Positions 1 through 12,700 of a stretch of 64,000 bases of DNA are shown here, in pieces; the first letter of the stretch is position 1, and each line of letters begins with the position of its first letter. The stretch comes from Archegozetes longisetosus (taxonomy: Eukaryota; Arthropoda; Arachnida; Sarcoptiformes; Trhypochthoniidae), in the NCBI GenBank assembly GCA_018873245.2, contig JAEMBT020000001.1:16274220-16338219 (forward strand). Direction: 5' to 3'. The notes beneath the pieces were generated by a model, which did not search any database, was not told the DNA's origin, and worked only from the letters and a program-made list of their open reading frames with translations. The translations under genes were made by a program, and so were the position numbers.

Positions 1-349
1 ATCAAAACATATGTATCTATTAATATATGTGTCATTAATGTATACTTTTCGGTGCTTTAGTCCCAAATGTAAGGTTCAAATTATAAAAATATTGAATTAG
101 TGAATGAGACTAAATAACTAAAACTTAATATTGAGTATCAAGTTTTTGGTTTAGGTCTTATCGTTATTGAGAAGTCCTTTTCATATTTCTCAATAGAAGA
201 GCTCCTCTTGTAGTCAAAGCTTCATATATACTGTTCATTAAAAATGATATTCAATAATAAGCTACAATTTCTCATAACATAAAATATATTCTCATTTAGT
301 CTTTCAAAACAACTCATTATTTTATGAACTGGCATACCATACTGGCCAC

Positions 350-875
350 ACTGGCATTTGTGCTGCTGATACTCAAAAGTTCAAATTTGTTGAACTTCAG
401 TCTGATTTCGATGTTTAGTGATCTGGCAAATTGATGGGCAAATCTGAATTTATTGATAAAATAAACGACTGTTGTCTTTACTTACAATGAACCATCAACT
501 TATGCTAGTTTCATATTAATATCAAAGTTATTGGGAATTGAACAGTTTCTATTGCTATTAAAGTTATGAATAGTTTTAAGTGCCCGTTTTTACATAATTC
601 GACAATTCACATCCACTATAAAGTGGTTCATTATATAGAGTTATTACTGAATAATAACTTTAGAAATAAGCGAAAGTTCTAAATAAGTTTGAATTATAAT
701 TAAGCTTCAATATAGCGTCAATATTGATATCAAATCATTTGTTTCAAAGAATGTTGGCATCTGTTAAAGCAAATCAAACAAAATTTGATAACAATACTGT
801 ACCTATATATTAAATACTATCAATAAAGTTGATAAAGTTATAAAAGTTAGTCAATTGAATCAAATGAAGAAATAT
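350..875 (-). pseudogene. Remnant of a P450 copy (tail exon and first exon)
   Basis: The reverse strand of 350-510 aligns by eye to the last P450 exon of the intact neighbours, in the stretch after the haem loop, but with stops and frame breaks. At 795-875 the reverse strand resembles the first, membrane-anchor exon, with in-frame stops and ATG changed to ATA. Exons 2-5 are absent between them. This is the most decayed member of the tandem array and lies downstream of copy A. Bases 1-349 hold nothing I recognise. Confidence 0.6.
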
Positions 876-879
876 ATGT

Positions 880-1680
880 TAAATAAAAACTTGGCATATA
901 TTCGGTTGCAGTTATCCACTTTGAAAGCAATGTTTTCGAGTGGATGTCGAGTCGTTGAGACATTCAAAATGTTGATTTATGCGGCAACTAATTGAAGGTC
1001 AATCCAACAAAACAGTACTTTATACAATTGATAGTTAAATTGACATCAAATTTGAGTTGAAGGCTAAATTACTCTAATCAATAGTAAATAAATGACTCAA
1101 TTTTGAAAAATACTATAATTTATCTCTAAAAAACGCCTCAAGATAAGTAAATAATTGATTGATATTACGAGTAGATATTGCAACTTTATTTTAAGGAATT
1201 GAATACATCATTTTTGAAAGCTATTCAGTTAACACTATGTGATAAAACCAAACTTTTTATAGTTTACTGAAAATCTAAAGCATAGCTATATATTCTACTT
1301 AACTATTAGTATTCAAATTTGAGATAAAGATAGGGAACATTAATAAAAATGGAGTTGATCTATCATATAATAAAGATTATAGTAGTCTCGAATCAAATTT
1401 TATTTAGAATTAATTACTAATCAAATTTATTATAAGAGCTTCAAGTCATAAGTGATTTCAATGTTGAGAAGAAATAATGTTATTATGTTATCATTAATAT
1501 AGAGAACATATCTATAATTTGAATAATAAATATCTATAAAATCAGATATTTATATTCCAAGTTCAATAAAGAAAGCTAATCATAATTTCAAAGATATTAA
1601 TAAAACAAAATAGATTTCGGTAATACCGAAAAATATCAAATTTGTTATGCATCAAAATGTTTTGTCAAGTGATTAATAAA
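880..1680. other. Spacer, no gene recognised
   Basis: AT-rich spacer between P450 copies. Short stretches resemble spacers elsewhere in the array (for example the TAAGTAAATAATTGATTGAT type motif near 1145, also near 14260 and 16730), so it is part of the duplicated unit. No open frame of note. Confidence 0.6.
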
Positions 1681-1683
1681 ACA

Positions 1684-4185
1684 TTACTTTCTTAACTCAA
1701 CGCCAACGTTAATGCTGTCGACACTCAACAAAAATTCAAATTTCTTGAATTTCAGTGGAATTTCAGTGTTTTTGGATTTGACAAAACGAAATTTATTCAC
1801 CAAATGAACGACTGCTGTCTTTGCTTCCATTAATGCAAATCTCATTCCAACACAATTTCGTGGTCCGATTCCAAATGGAAGGTAAGTATAAGGAGTCAAT
1901 TTGTCTCTATTTTCAGGCATAAAACGTTCGGGATCCCATTTATGAGGGTTTGGATAGTATTCTGGATTGTGATGAATGCTTTGGATATCAAAGTTAACGA
2001 GCATACCTTTAGGTATAGTAATTCCAGTGTCACCTAATAGTCAATATAAAAATAGCTCATAAATTTAAAAGTTCTCACATTAGTTTTATTATTAACGAAT
2101 ACCAAGTCGATAGTCTTCAGAAGCCATTCTACCAGTGGCCCCGAGAGGATTATAAAGTCTTAATGTTTCTGCAATACATGAGTCTAAATAGGGCATTTTT
2201 GCGATACTGTCGTAATCAAACTTTCCATTATAACTGAGAACTTCTTCATATAATTTTTGTTGACATTCTTCATTTAAAGCCAGTGAATAAAATAAAAATG
2301 ACAGAAGAGATGCTGTCGTTTCAAAACCAGCCACAAAGAATAAGAAAGATGTGGCTAATATGTCGTCTTCAGTTATTTCTGCTTTAGATTTATTGTCTTC
2401 AGACTGTTTTTCATCTGATTGTCCATAAAGTGCTTCATTATTAACAGAGTCTTCATCCACTTCTTCGCTATCGATTTTCTTATTTGCGTTAATCATTAAT
2501 TGCAAATAATCGTTATGTTTTACACCATTTGTTTCTGCTTTACGTCTATTAAGTATTGATCTGATCTGATATCAAATATTGAAAATTTTAAAATAAACAT
2601 CTGCATAAAATGATTTATTGAATACTAACCGCTGAACGAAAGAAATGTGCCACTTTAGGATCTATGAATTGAAATCCAGTTAAATCTAAAATCTTAGGAA
2701 GTGTTGTCTTGAGTAAAAAGAAGACCCAAATTCTCCAATTGCCTCGAAATGCGACTTGAGCGTTTTTAATGAATTCATTGTTTGGTTCGTTGTGTGTATC
2801 GATTTTAGTTCCAAAAGCACACGAAGCGATCACATCCATTGTTAAGTTTCCCATCAATTGCTTCAGTTCTATTTCATTGTTATTGTCGTTTGCTCTTTTA
2901 ATTAATACTTTTTCAAGCCTTTTGACACAATCTTCAATTAGGGGATGCATTCTTCTCATTTTTCCACTTGAAAACGTTGGGCTTATCTTTAAAAATAATA
3001 ATCGAAAACTAGCTCTTACTATAAGTTTTAAAAATAAATATTATTGTAATCTAACAATAGATCTCATTTTCTTCCACTCATCACCAAATAAGTTAAATAG
3101 TGATCTGTCATTCAATGGATCGCCAGTCGTCAGATCATTTCGATCAACAAATACATGAAAATCTTTAATATTCATATCCTTAATGAGTTCGGGTTCTGCT
3201 ATCACAAGAATAGGACGAGTGCCCATAAATGATCTTCAATTGGAAAGTAAAATATAAAATTTGACTTTTTTGACATAGATTTGAATAAAGTATTAATGTT
3301 TACCCATAAATTTTTCCATATGTTTTGCTGTTATACTCAAAAAGTTCAGGAAATGGTTTTGAGAACATGTAATGAAGTGTTCCTAAGAATACAATCGGTT
3401 TCGGGCCATCGATTCCACGAGAAGACCAATACTTGTAATTACGAGTCAAATAACTGTTTAATAAAATCACATTTTATATTGTAATTGATTTTCACAAATT
3501 CACTAACTTTTTGACTGAAAAAAGTTATAATTCGTATTCAGAGTTTCTTTTTAAAAATTGAAATAATGGTTTAAAATGTTTAATATTTAAGGCAATAATT
3601 TTGTTGACTTATTATATTAACGAAATTATTTATATTAATCAAGATTTAGTCAAAATTTCGTGATTTGCAATATTTCTGTTAAAGACAAGTGAACTTTAAA
3701 TAATATTAAATTAATAAATCATTTAAAGAATTGGTTGAGTAATTGAAAAAAGTTTGTTATAAAAAAGGAATGCATCAAACTTTTGAAAAATTGAATATTT
3801 TTACTTTTCTATTAGCGCTATTATTTATAGTTGAGAAATATTTACTAAAATGAATTGTAATCAGTACAAAGTTATTTTTAGCCCAAGAGATATTAATTGA
3901 ATCAAGTCAATATTAAAGTAGTCTACGCCTACAAAATTAATAAATTTTGCTCAATTGCGTTCAAATCTATAAAATTATATGTCATTCTGTTCAATTCAGT
4001 CAATATTTTAGATGAAAATTATTTTAATTTTGAGGTTAAGTTCTATTGAATAATTTAGGGGTAATCATTTGGAATAATGTCGTCAAAACATTTATATTAA
4101 ATAATACTCACAAATAAAGTGCGACCAAACTACTTATAAACAAAGTTATAAAAGTCAATGAATTAAATTCAATAAAGAAATACAT
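1684..4185 (-). CDS. Cytochrome P450, CYP3-clan, copy A (six exons)
   Basis: Haem-thiolate monooxygenase, expected to be anchored in the ER membrane; substrate unknown, xenobiotic or lipid oxidation being typical of the clan. Exons read on the minus strand: 4112-4185, 3304-3453, 3056-3233, 2630-2986, 2103-2565, 1684-2033; phases match and the total is 1572 nt (523 aa). Exon 1 encodes a hydrophobic 25-residue signal anchor. Exon 2 has the proline-rich hinge (GIDGPKP). Exon 5 has an acidic insert, the I-helix AGFETT motif and the K-helix ETLRL motif. Exon 6 has PERF and the haem loop FGIGPRNCVG with the cysteine ligand. Introns 2-5 are short with GT-AG ends. Start chosen because the ATG opens the anchor exon in all copies. 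All key motifs are intact. CYP3-clan membership is firm; the subfamily cannot be named without a search. Confidence 0.92.
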
Positions 4186-4189
4186 TTTC

Positions 4190-4665
4190 GGTCAAAATTT
4201 AGCACCTTTCTGGATTCTACGATTCAATTGAATCAAACGATATTAAGATATTTAGGCAAGTCATTCAATGACAAAAATGTTAGTATGTGTGATAGCAACT
4301 AAATACGTCATCTCAATAAGATAAAAACTGAATTGAAGGTCAGATTACATATCTTAATAGTAAATAAGAGATAAAATTGTATGATACAAGTGAAAAACTG
4401 CATAATACAAGTATTTAATTTATAATAAAAACAGTTAATAAAAACTATTTTAAGAGAACATGAGTTAAAATTTGTAAAACTGTTGGCACTAAATCAGATC
4501 AGACAAACTTATAACTATAAAAGTTGTCAGTTATATCCTAATGATTTATAGATATCAAATTTAACACATTTGTTAAAATTAATATAAGTAAGGCATAAAA
4601 CGCAATAATGCAGATATATACGAAATATGTTATCGCACAAACATTATATAGTTAGTAAACATCAC
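4190..4665. other. 5' flank of P450 copy A
   Basis: AT-rich spacer upstream of the first exon of copy A, similar in texture to the region upstream of the other first exons (near 5600, 14000, 28000). No convincing TATA box or gene could be picked out. Confidence 0.5.
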
Positions 4666-4667
4666 TC

Positions 4668-5599
4668 GCTTAATTCAACGGCAAAATTAATGTTGATGAC
4701 ACTCAACAATACTCCAAATTTCTTAAACTTCAGTTGAATTTGAGTGACTAGATCTAGAGTCTCACACCTGTGCGAGATTTCATTTTTTCCGAGCCGCATT
4801 CGCTAGTCTTGCATTAGTGCGAGACTTTAGACTTACTAATGCTAATACTAAATTAAAGGAGAATTTCTAAATGATTGTGATAGTATTCCTACTGTGAAAT
4901 TAATTATTAAAAATTCTATCACTAGAGAAAGGATTTTTGGTTAAAACCCAAATTCTACTTTCAGCACTAAGTTCATAGATTTTAATACCGATAATACATA
5001 TAAACTTTAGGGGTCATTTTCTACAAATTTAATTGCATCAAAACCACCAAAAACACTGAACCTCTAGAGCTACAGTGACCAAATTTCACATACAAGTTCA
5101 GAGAATTTTTAGCTTCGGTTTATTTGTATAAATTTTCTTAATCGTTTCTAATGAGGCTGGAAAAAATAAAACAAGTTCGAGTATTTTTCTGTATTACTCC
5201 CGAAACGAGAGGGCCTGTCACACAATATTGCACGTATGACCTCTAGGGGTAATCCTCTATCAGAATATACGGGTGTCACCTCTGAACTACTCTTGGAGTT
5301 TTCTAAAGATTACCCAATATTTTAAACCTAAGGGCTTTACATAGTTCAATAGGCTTCAAAAGCTGTAATTTGAAAAATAAGACCTGACTACGTTATATCA
5401 ACTTTTTGCATTGGTAAATACGAAAAAAAATTGAGCCATATGTTTAAAAGTGAAAGAATAGCACAAAAGATCTACAACGCCCGCTCAAAGTTAAAACTAA
5501 AATATTAGTATTAAATAATACTTACAAATAAAGTGCGACAAAACTAGTTATTAATATCGTTATGAAAGTCAACGAATTCAGCCCAATAAAGAAATACAT
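4668..5599 (-). pseudogene. Gutted P450 copy: tail of exon 6 plus intact first exon
   Basis: The reverse strand of 4668-4745 is the C-terminal end of a P450 last exon. At 5526-5599 there is a full 74-nt first exon with ATG, an open hydrophobic anchor and a GTAAGT donor. Everything between (about 4746-5520) is unrelated sequence with no P450 exons; its 3' portion resembles 12420-12600 upstream of copy C. The copy has lost exons 2-5, so its first exon is an orphan and could at most act as an alternative first exon for copy A. Confidence 0.65.
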
Positions 5600-6299
5600 T
5601 TTCGATCAAAATTTAGCACTTATTCAGTTTCGATCATTTAAATAACTTAGACTTAAAGCGATATTTAGATATATAAAAATCTTTCCGATGCTAAAAGTTT
5701 GAATATATGTGGTAAAACATAAATTGAAGGTCACTTCAATATTACAGCATTTGTACAGTTAATTATTAGATTAGCATAAAATTATGATTGAAGGTCAAAT
5801 TCCTCTCGTCAGCATTCCATAAACTAAAAAACTGTTGATGTCAATTATTTAAAAAAAAACTTAAGTAATTGATTCATGACACTAACAGTTTATAAAACTT
5901 TATTTTAAGGAAACATGAGTTTATATCTGAAAAACTGTTGGCACTAAATCAGATCAAACAATACAATAATTATGAAGTTGTCAGTTATGTCCGAGTAATG
6001 TATAGGTAATCAGAAAGGCATTGTTAAATATGTATTTAATCGTATAATACTTGTTATGTGGCCAAAATTTTACTGCTCTTTAAGTTTATTTTGATTGTTA
6101 CAGCCCATCAATATTATTTATTATAGCCTAAACATGATTTATTATCGACTGATATCATTTTTGTAGATCACTTCATGAATTATGTTTTCTTAACTGGCTT
6201 TTCATAGAGGCAGTACATAAAAAATGGAACAGAATCTTTTAAGGTTAAGAACATAACTTTTGGATAAATACATAAATGGCAATGCTCTAGTAATTCTGA
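5600..6299. other. Spacer, no gene recognised
   Basis: AT-rich spacer resembling other P450 5' flanks. No open frame with recognisable content. Confidence 0.5.
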
Positions 6300-6307
6300 T
6301 TCAAGAC

Positions 6308-6824
6308 TAGGGTGACCACCCGTCCCGTTTTTGACGGGACAGTCCCGTCTTTTTAAAGATAAAAGACAGAAATCCCGTCAGACCAAAAACTCTCGACGGT
6401 ACAATTAGTCCCGTTATTCAACCTTCATTCTGAAAAATGTGTTAAGAAAAATATTTCTTAGAAATTCAAAAATTAAATTTATTTTACAAATGATAAAGAA
6501 TTAGAAGACCCATTTTAATGCTTTGAACATCCGTGGTTTAGAACCAAAAGTTATAGAATTAATCTTTTCTGCGTTAACTTATATCTGATATAAACCAGTA
6601 TTTCTTACTTTTGAATAACTTTGAAATATGCCTTTCTAACAAAAAATATGCCTTTGAAATCAAGCATGGCCAATCATTTTCAATGTTTTAATATTAGAAT
6701 GTATTGTTTGACACATAAATATTTGTAATGATTAATAAAAGTGGCATTTTCTTTTTAAAAATTTAAGGGTCTCCATTTTGATATTTTTGTCCCGTCATGA
6801 GACAAGCCAGTGGTGGTCACCTTA
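6308..6824. mobile_element. hAT-type non-autonomous element with 8-bp target duplication
   Basis: A 517-bp element with terminal inverted repeats beginning TAGGGTGACCACC on the left and, read inverted, TAAGGTGACCACCAC on the right. It is flanked by perfect 8-bp direct repeats TTCAAGAC at 6300-6307 and 6825-6832. GC-rich subterminal CCCGTC repeats contrast with the AT-rich interior. It has no coding potential. The 8-bp duplication and the GGGTGACCA type terminus fit the hAT superfamily. Confidence 0.85.
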
Positions 6825-6956
6825 TTCAAGACATTTATTAAAAAAATATCAGTCAAACATATAACTCACAAAAAGCCAAATATTTATCAGTATTGCCGAG
6901 AAAGTCGAAATTTCTTAGCACTCAAATTATATTTAATGATGTGTTATAATAAAATT

Positions 6957-9190
6957 GTTTTCTTAACTCAACTCCAATATTAACATTACCAACACTCAAC
7001 ATTAATTCGAATTTCCTGGACCTAAGAGGTATTTGTGTTTTTGGATTTGATAAATCGGGATTATTCCCGAAATGAACGACTGTTGTCTTTGCTTCTATTA
7101 ATGTAAATCGCATTCCAATACAATTTCGTGGTCCGGTTCCAAATGGAAGATAAGTATAAGGAGTCAATTTGTCTCTATTTTCAGGCATAAAATGTTCGGG
7201 ACCACACTTATGAGGGTTTGGATAATATTCTGGATTGTGATGAATGCTTTGGATATCAAAGTTAACGAGCATATCTTTAGGCATAGTAATTCCAGTATCA
7301 CCTAATAATTTAAAAGTAACTTATCAGTTTAAAAGTTTTCTCTTTAACATTTAGTATTGTTCAGTACCCAAACGATAGTCTTCAGAAGCCATTCTACCAG
7401 TGGCCCCCACAGGATTATATAGTCTTAATGTTTTTGCAATACATGAGTCTAAATATGGCATTTTTGCGATACTGTCGTAATCAAACTTTCCATTATAATT
7501 AAGAACTTCAAATAATTTTTGTTGACATTCTTCATTTAATGAATAAAATAAAAATGACAGAAGAGATGCTGCCGTTTCATAACCAGCCACAAAGAATAAG
7601 AAAGCCACAAAGCGATCACATCCATTGTTAGGTTTTCCATCATTTGTTTCAGTTCTATTTCATTGTTATTATCGTTTGCTTTTTAATTAATACGTTTTCA
7701 AGTCTTTTAACGCAGTCTTCAATTAGAGGATGCATTCTTCTTATCTTTACACCTTTCCACTCTATTTTTCCGCTTATCTTTAAAAATAATAATTTGAAAC
7801 TGAATATTACAAAAAGATTCAAACATAAATATCACAACTAAACTAACAATAGATCTCATTTTCTTCCACTCATCACCAAATAAGTTAAATAGTGATCTGT
7901 CATTCATCGGATCGCCAGTTGTGAAATCATTATGATTAATAAATATATAGAAGTCTCTGATGTTCATATTCTCGATGAGTTCAGGTTCTGCTATCACAAG
8001 AACAGGACTACTGCCCATAAATGTTCATCATTTCTTAAAGCAATACATTCATTAATTTATTATTATCTTTGAGCTATATTGACATGTAACTTTTTTAACC
8101 ATAAATATTTCCATATTGTTTGCTGTTCTGCTCCAAAACCTCGTGCATTGGTTTAAAGAATAATTCATAGAGTGTTCCGAATAATACAATTGGTTTTGGA
8201 CCATTGATTCCATGAAAAGATCAATACTTGTTATTACGAGTCAGGTGACTATTTTATAAAATCATATTTTATACTGAAACTGGGGCCACATTCTCGAACG
8301 ATTGCAAATAGTTCATTGAAAGCCATACAATTTTATTGTACACTTTTGCATTATTGCTAATTTTCCAAAGTTTGCACAACGCGGCCCCTGGTTTTCACCA
8401 ATTCACTAATTTTCCTTTAAGATTATTATAAATTCTATTTAAATTTTATCATTAAAATAAGAAATATTCGCCAAAAATGATTGACATTAAAATTAACTTA
8501 AAATTTTGTGATAGTTTTGTTAACTTTGAGTATGTTAATGAATTTGTTTATATTAATCAATATTATATTATCAAAACTTCAAAAATTATATATTCGTCAA
8601 AAAAATTAATTTTATATAATCGCTAGATAAATGAATAATTTTGAAAAGCAATTTAATATTCGAGAAATGTTCGTTTAAAAAATTAAATATGTTTACTTTA
8701 CTATTAATGCTAATTTACTATTAATAATAACTGAAAAATTTTGTCAAAATCTATGAAGAATTTTTGAAAACTTAAATAATTTTTACTCTATTTTTAAAGC
8801 AATTATTTACATTTATTAGTAATTATATTTAAGTAATATTTATTAAAATGAATTTAAATGAATACGAGGTTATATTGGGCACAATTAAGAAATGCCATTA
8901 TAGCAATTGGAAACAGAGTTTAGAAATATATATTTTCACATATAACTTGTCAAATGTTTTTGTTTTAGTAAACCTTAAGTTTCGATGACCTATCATATGA
9001 TGATTAGATAATTATTTTAGCTGAGCACAATTTTAATTTTAAGTTTATTCAAAATTTTTAATAAATATTTTAGAAGTTTGTTGAAAAAAGAGGTCAAGAA
9101 GTTAATATTAAATAGTACTTGCAAATAAACACAAGTATTAACGTTGATAATGTTATTAAGGTCAATAAATTCATTCAATAAAAAATACTT
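6957..9190 (-). pseudogene. Cytochrome P450 copy B, pseudogene
   Basis: Same exon order as the intact copies but broken several times. The degenerate first exon (9122-9190) has lost its ATG and several bases. In exon 2 (about 8100-8250) the conserved Trp of the KYWSS motif is a TGA stop. Exon 3 (near 7850-8018) is still open. Near 7600-7620 the exon 4 text runs directly into the I-helix text of exon 5, so the end of exon 4, the intron and the start of exon 5 have been deleted; exon 5 also lacks a few codons. The last exon keeps the haem cysteine (FGTGPRNCIG) but has lost its usual stop. No functional P450 can come from this locus. Confidence 0.9.
8270..9120. other. Intron 1 of copy B, no other feature
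   Basis: AT-rich sequence between the second and first exon remnants of copy B, comparable to intron 1 of copies A and C. A small GC-rich inverted repeat (GGGGCCAC at 8282 versus GCGGCCCC at 8383) suggests a tiny insertion of about 110 bp at 8280-8395. Confidence 0.4.
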
Positions 9191-9721
9191 TAGATCAAAA
9201 TGCAGCGTTTATTCGGTCTTGATCATTTAGTTTATATTTAAAACAATGCTAAATATTTAGACAGGAATTTCGGACAAGAATACTTAGAGGAAATGTGATA
9301 ACGAAAGTTGGAGGCAAATTCAAAAAAACATTGTCTCTAAAGTTAATCATTAATTTAAATAAAATCTATTTTAAAAATCAGTTTATTTTATCTGTAGCAT
9401 ATGACGGATGAAGTTGCTGAAAATGTGTTATCACCATCGTCAAAAACTGCCTCAAGTAAATAATTAACTCATTACATAAACAATTTATAAAACTTTATTT
9501 CAAAGAAAGTATGAGTTAATATTTGTAAAACTTGACACAAAATCAGATCAGAAAAAGTGTATTATATCTATATAAATTGACAGTTATGTCCGAGTAATGC
9601 ATAGGAATTCAAATACAAGACATTTATTAAAATTAATATAACTCAAGCATACAACATAGAAATAACTAAAACGTCAAAACTTGTCAGCCATCAAAATGTA
9701 TTGTGAATATTCATTTAAAAA

Positions 9722-12700
9722 CTATTTTCTTAACTCAACGCCAACATTAAGATTACCGACAGTAAGTAAAAATTCAAATTTCTTGAACTTAAGGTGTATT
9801 TGAGTGTTTTTGGATTTGACAAAACGAAATTTATTCACCAAATAAACGACTGCTGTCTTTGCTTCCATTAATGCAAATCTCATTCCAATACAATTTCGTG
9901 GCCCGATTCCAAATGGAAGATAAGTATAAGGGGTCAATTGACCGCGATTTTCAGGCATAAAACGTTCGGGATCCCACTTATGAGGGTTTGGATAATATTC
10001 TGGATTGTGATGAATGCTTTGGATATCAAACTGAACAATTGTTCCTTTAGGTATGGTAATTCCAGTGTCACCTAATAATTAAACAAATAACAAATTTTAT
10101 TTTCAAAGGTCTTTTATTCATTTTTAATATTATTGAATACCCAATCGATAGTCTTCAGAAGCTATTCTGCTGGTGAGCCCCGCGGGATTGTATAACCTTA
10201 ATGTTTCTGCAATACATGAGTCTAAATATGACATTCTTGAGATACTGTCGTAATGGAACTTTCCCTTATAACTAAGAACTTCTTCATATAATTTTTGTTG
10301 ACATTCTTCATTTAAAGCTAATGAATAAAATAAAAATGACAGAAGAGATGCTGTCGTTTCAAAACCAGCCACAAAGAATACGAGAGAATTGGCTAATATA
10401 TCGTCTTCAGTTATTTCAGTTTTAGACTTATTGTCTACTGACTGCTTTTCATCTGACTGTCCATAAAGTGATTCATTATTAACAGATTCTTCATCCACTT
10501 CTTCGCTATCAGTTTTCTTATTTGCATTAATCATTAATTGCAAATAATCGTTGTGCTTTACTCCTTTTATTTCTGCTTTGCGTCTACTTAGGATTGATCG
10601 GATCTGAATTTGAATAATGAAAATTTTAAATTAAATGACAATCAATTTCTTCATGAAATACAAACCGCTGATCGAAAGAAATGTGCCACTTTAGGATCTG
10701 TCAATTGGAATCCTATCATGTCTAAAATCTTGGGAAAAGTTGTTTTAAGCAGGAAGAAAACCCAAATTCTCCAATTGCCTCGAAATACGACTTCAGCGTT
10801 TTTAATGAATTGATTATTTGGTTCATTGTGTGTATTGATTTTAGTTCCAAAAGCACACGAAGCGATCACATCCATTGTTAAGTTTCCCATCATTTGTTTC
10901 AGTTCTATTTCAATGTTATTGTCGTTCGCTTTTTTAATTAACACTTTTTCAAGCCTTTTGACACAATCTTCAATTAGGGGATGCATTCTTCTCATTTTTC
11001 CACTTGAAAACGTTGGGCTTATCTTTAAAAATAATAATTGAAAACTAGCTCTTACTATAAGTTTTAAAAATAAATATTATTGTAATCTAACAATAGATCT
11101 CGTTTTCTTCCACTCATCACCGAACAAATTAACTAATGATCTGTCATTCAATGGATCGCCACTTGTCATATCATTGTGATCAACAAATATATGGAAATCT
11201 TTGATGTTCATATTCTTAATGAGTTCTGGTTCCGCCATTATAAGAATAGGACGAGTGCCCAAAAATGTTCTTCATTTTATAAAGTAATCACCAATCAACT
11301 TATAATCTTTAAGTTACATTGAAATAAAAATTTTACCCATAAATTTTTCCATATTTTTTGCTGTTCTGCTCCAAAAGTTCAGGCATTGATTTAAAGAATG
11401 ATTCATATAATGTTCCGAAAAATACGATAGGTTTCGGGCCATTGATCCCACGAGAAGACCAAAACTTATAATTTCGAGTCAGATAACTGTTTAATAAAAT
11501 TATATTCTGTTTTGACTGGTTATTACATATTGACTAATTTTTGCTTTAAAATAATTATAATAGTATTTCAATTCTGATTCTTAAAAAGAGAAATATTGGA
11601 CAAAAATGATTGACATTAAGATTAACTTAAGATTTTGCTATGGTTTTGTTGATTAAGTCTGTTAACGAATTCGTTTATCATTAATCAGTGTTTGATCAAA
11701 TTTTCAAAAGATATATTTCTGTCAATATCAATTGAATTTTAAATAACTGCTAGATATGTGAATAAATTTGAGGAATAATTGAATAACTAAAAATTGCATG
11801 TTAATATGCATAAAATTTTGTAATAAAATTAAATAATTATTTTCAACTTTACTATTTATGCTATTATTTATACTCAAAAAACATTTTAAAAACTGAATTG
11901 TAATAAATGAAATACGAACTAACTTCAGGCACAAATAAGTGATACAAAGTATAAAATAATTAATTAAGATGAGTATAAATGTTGGTTCGGCGTCTTTATT
12001 TCCTAAACCTTAATCTGGATTCTTTTTCTTTCATAACTTAAAGGAAAAGTTTCGAATGAACTTAAAATTGTGTTAAGAGTAGTGCAATTCTGTTGAATTG
12101 ATTTAATTGTCTAGATGTAAATAATATTAATTTTAAGATTATTTTAAAGTTTCACTGAGGATTTCGGGAGGAAAGAAGTTCGATATTGTGTGTATATTCT
12201 GCACTGAAAGTAGAGGCATCAGACTTCTAGAAATGAGTGGCACAGCACTAGGATCTCACTCTCAGTGGCGGCAGCAGGAAAGGATAATTCCTTGACACAC
12301 AAATGTCTCGATATACAGTTCATAGTCGATGATACTTTTGAAACTTCTAATAAATATAATGAAAATATCATCCAATACATATATTGCGATGCTATAATTA
12401 AGAATAAGTTAATATTCTAAACCTATAGGCTTAACATAAATTATCAAAAGTTGTAGAAAACCTGAAGATAAAACAAAGTCTGACTTCGTTCTATTAAATC
12501 TTTATCCCGGAAGAATTGAACTATGTTCAAAAGTGAAGGAATCACGCTAAAGATCTGCAACGCCAATTCAAAGTAAACACCAAAACATTAATATTAAATA
12601 ATACTAAAGGTGTTACACTTTTATTTATCGGATTTTGATCGTAAAATTAACACAGCAATTTCTTATAATGTAAATTTTTGACATGTTCGATGTGAGCTCC

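Noticed and set aside
2769..3484. Plus-strand frames opposite the P450 exons (also at 7644, 10610, 10826, 18029, 26636, 32940)
   Set aside because: They are antisense shadows of conserved P450 exons and recur only because the exons are duplicated.
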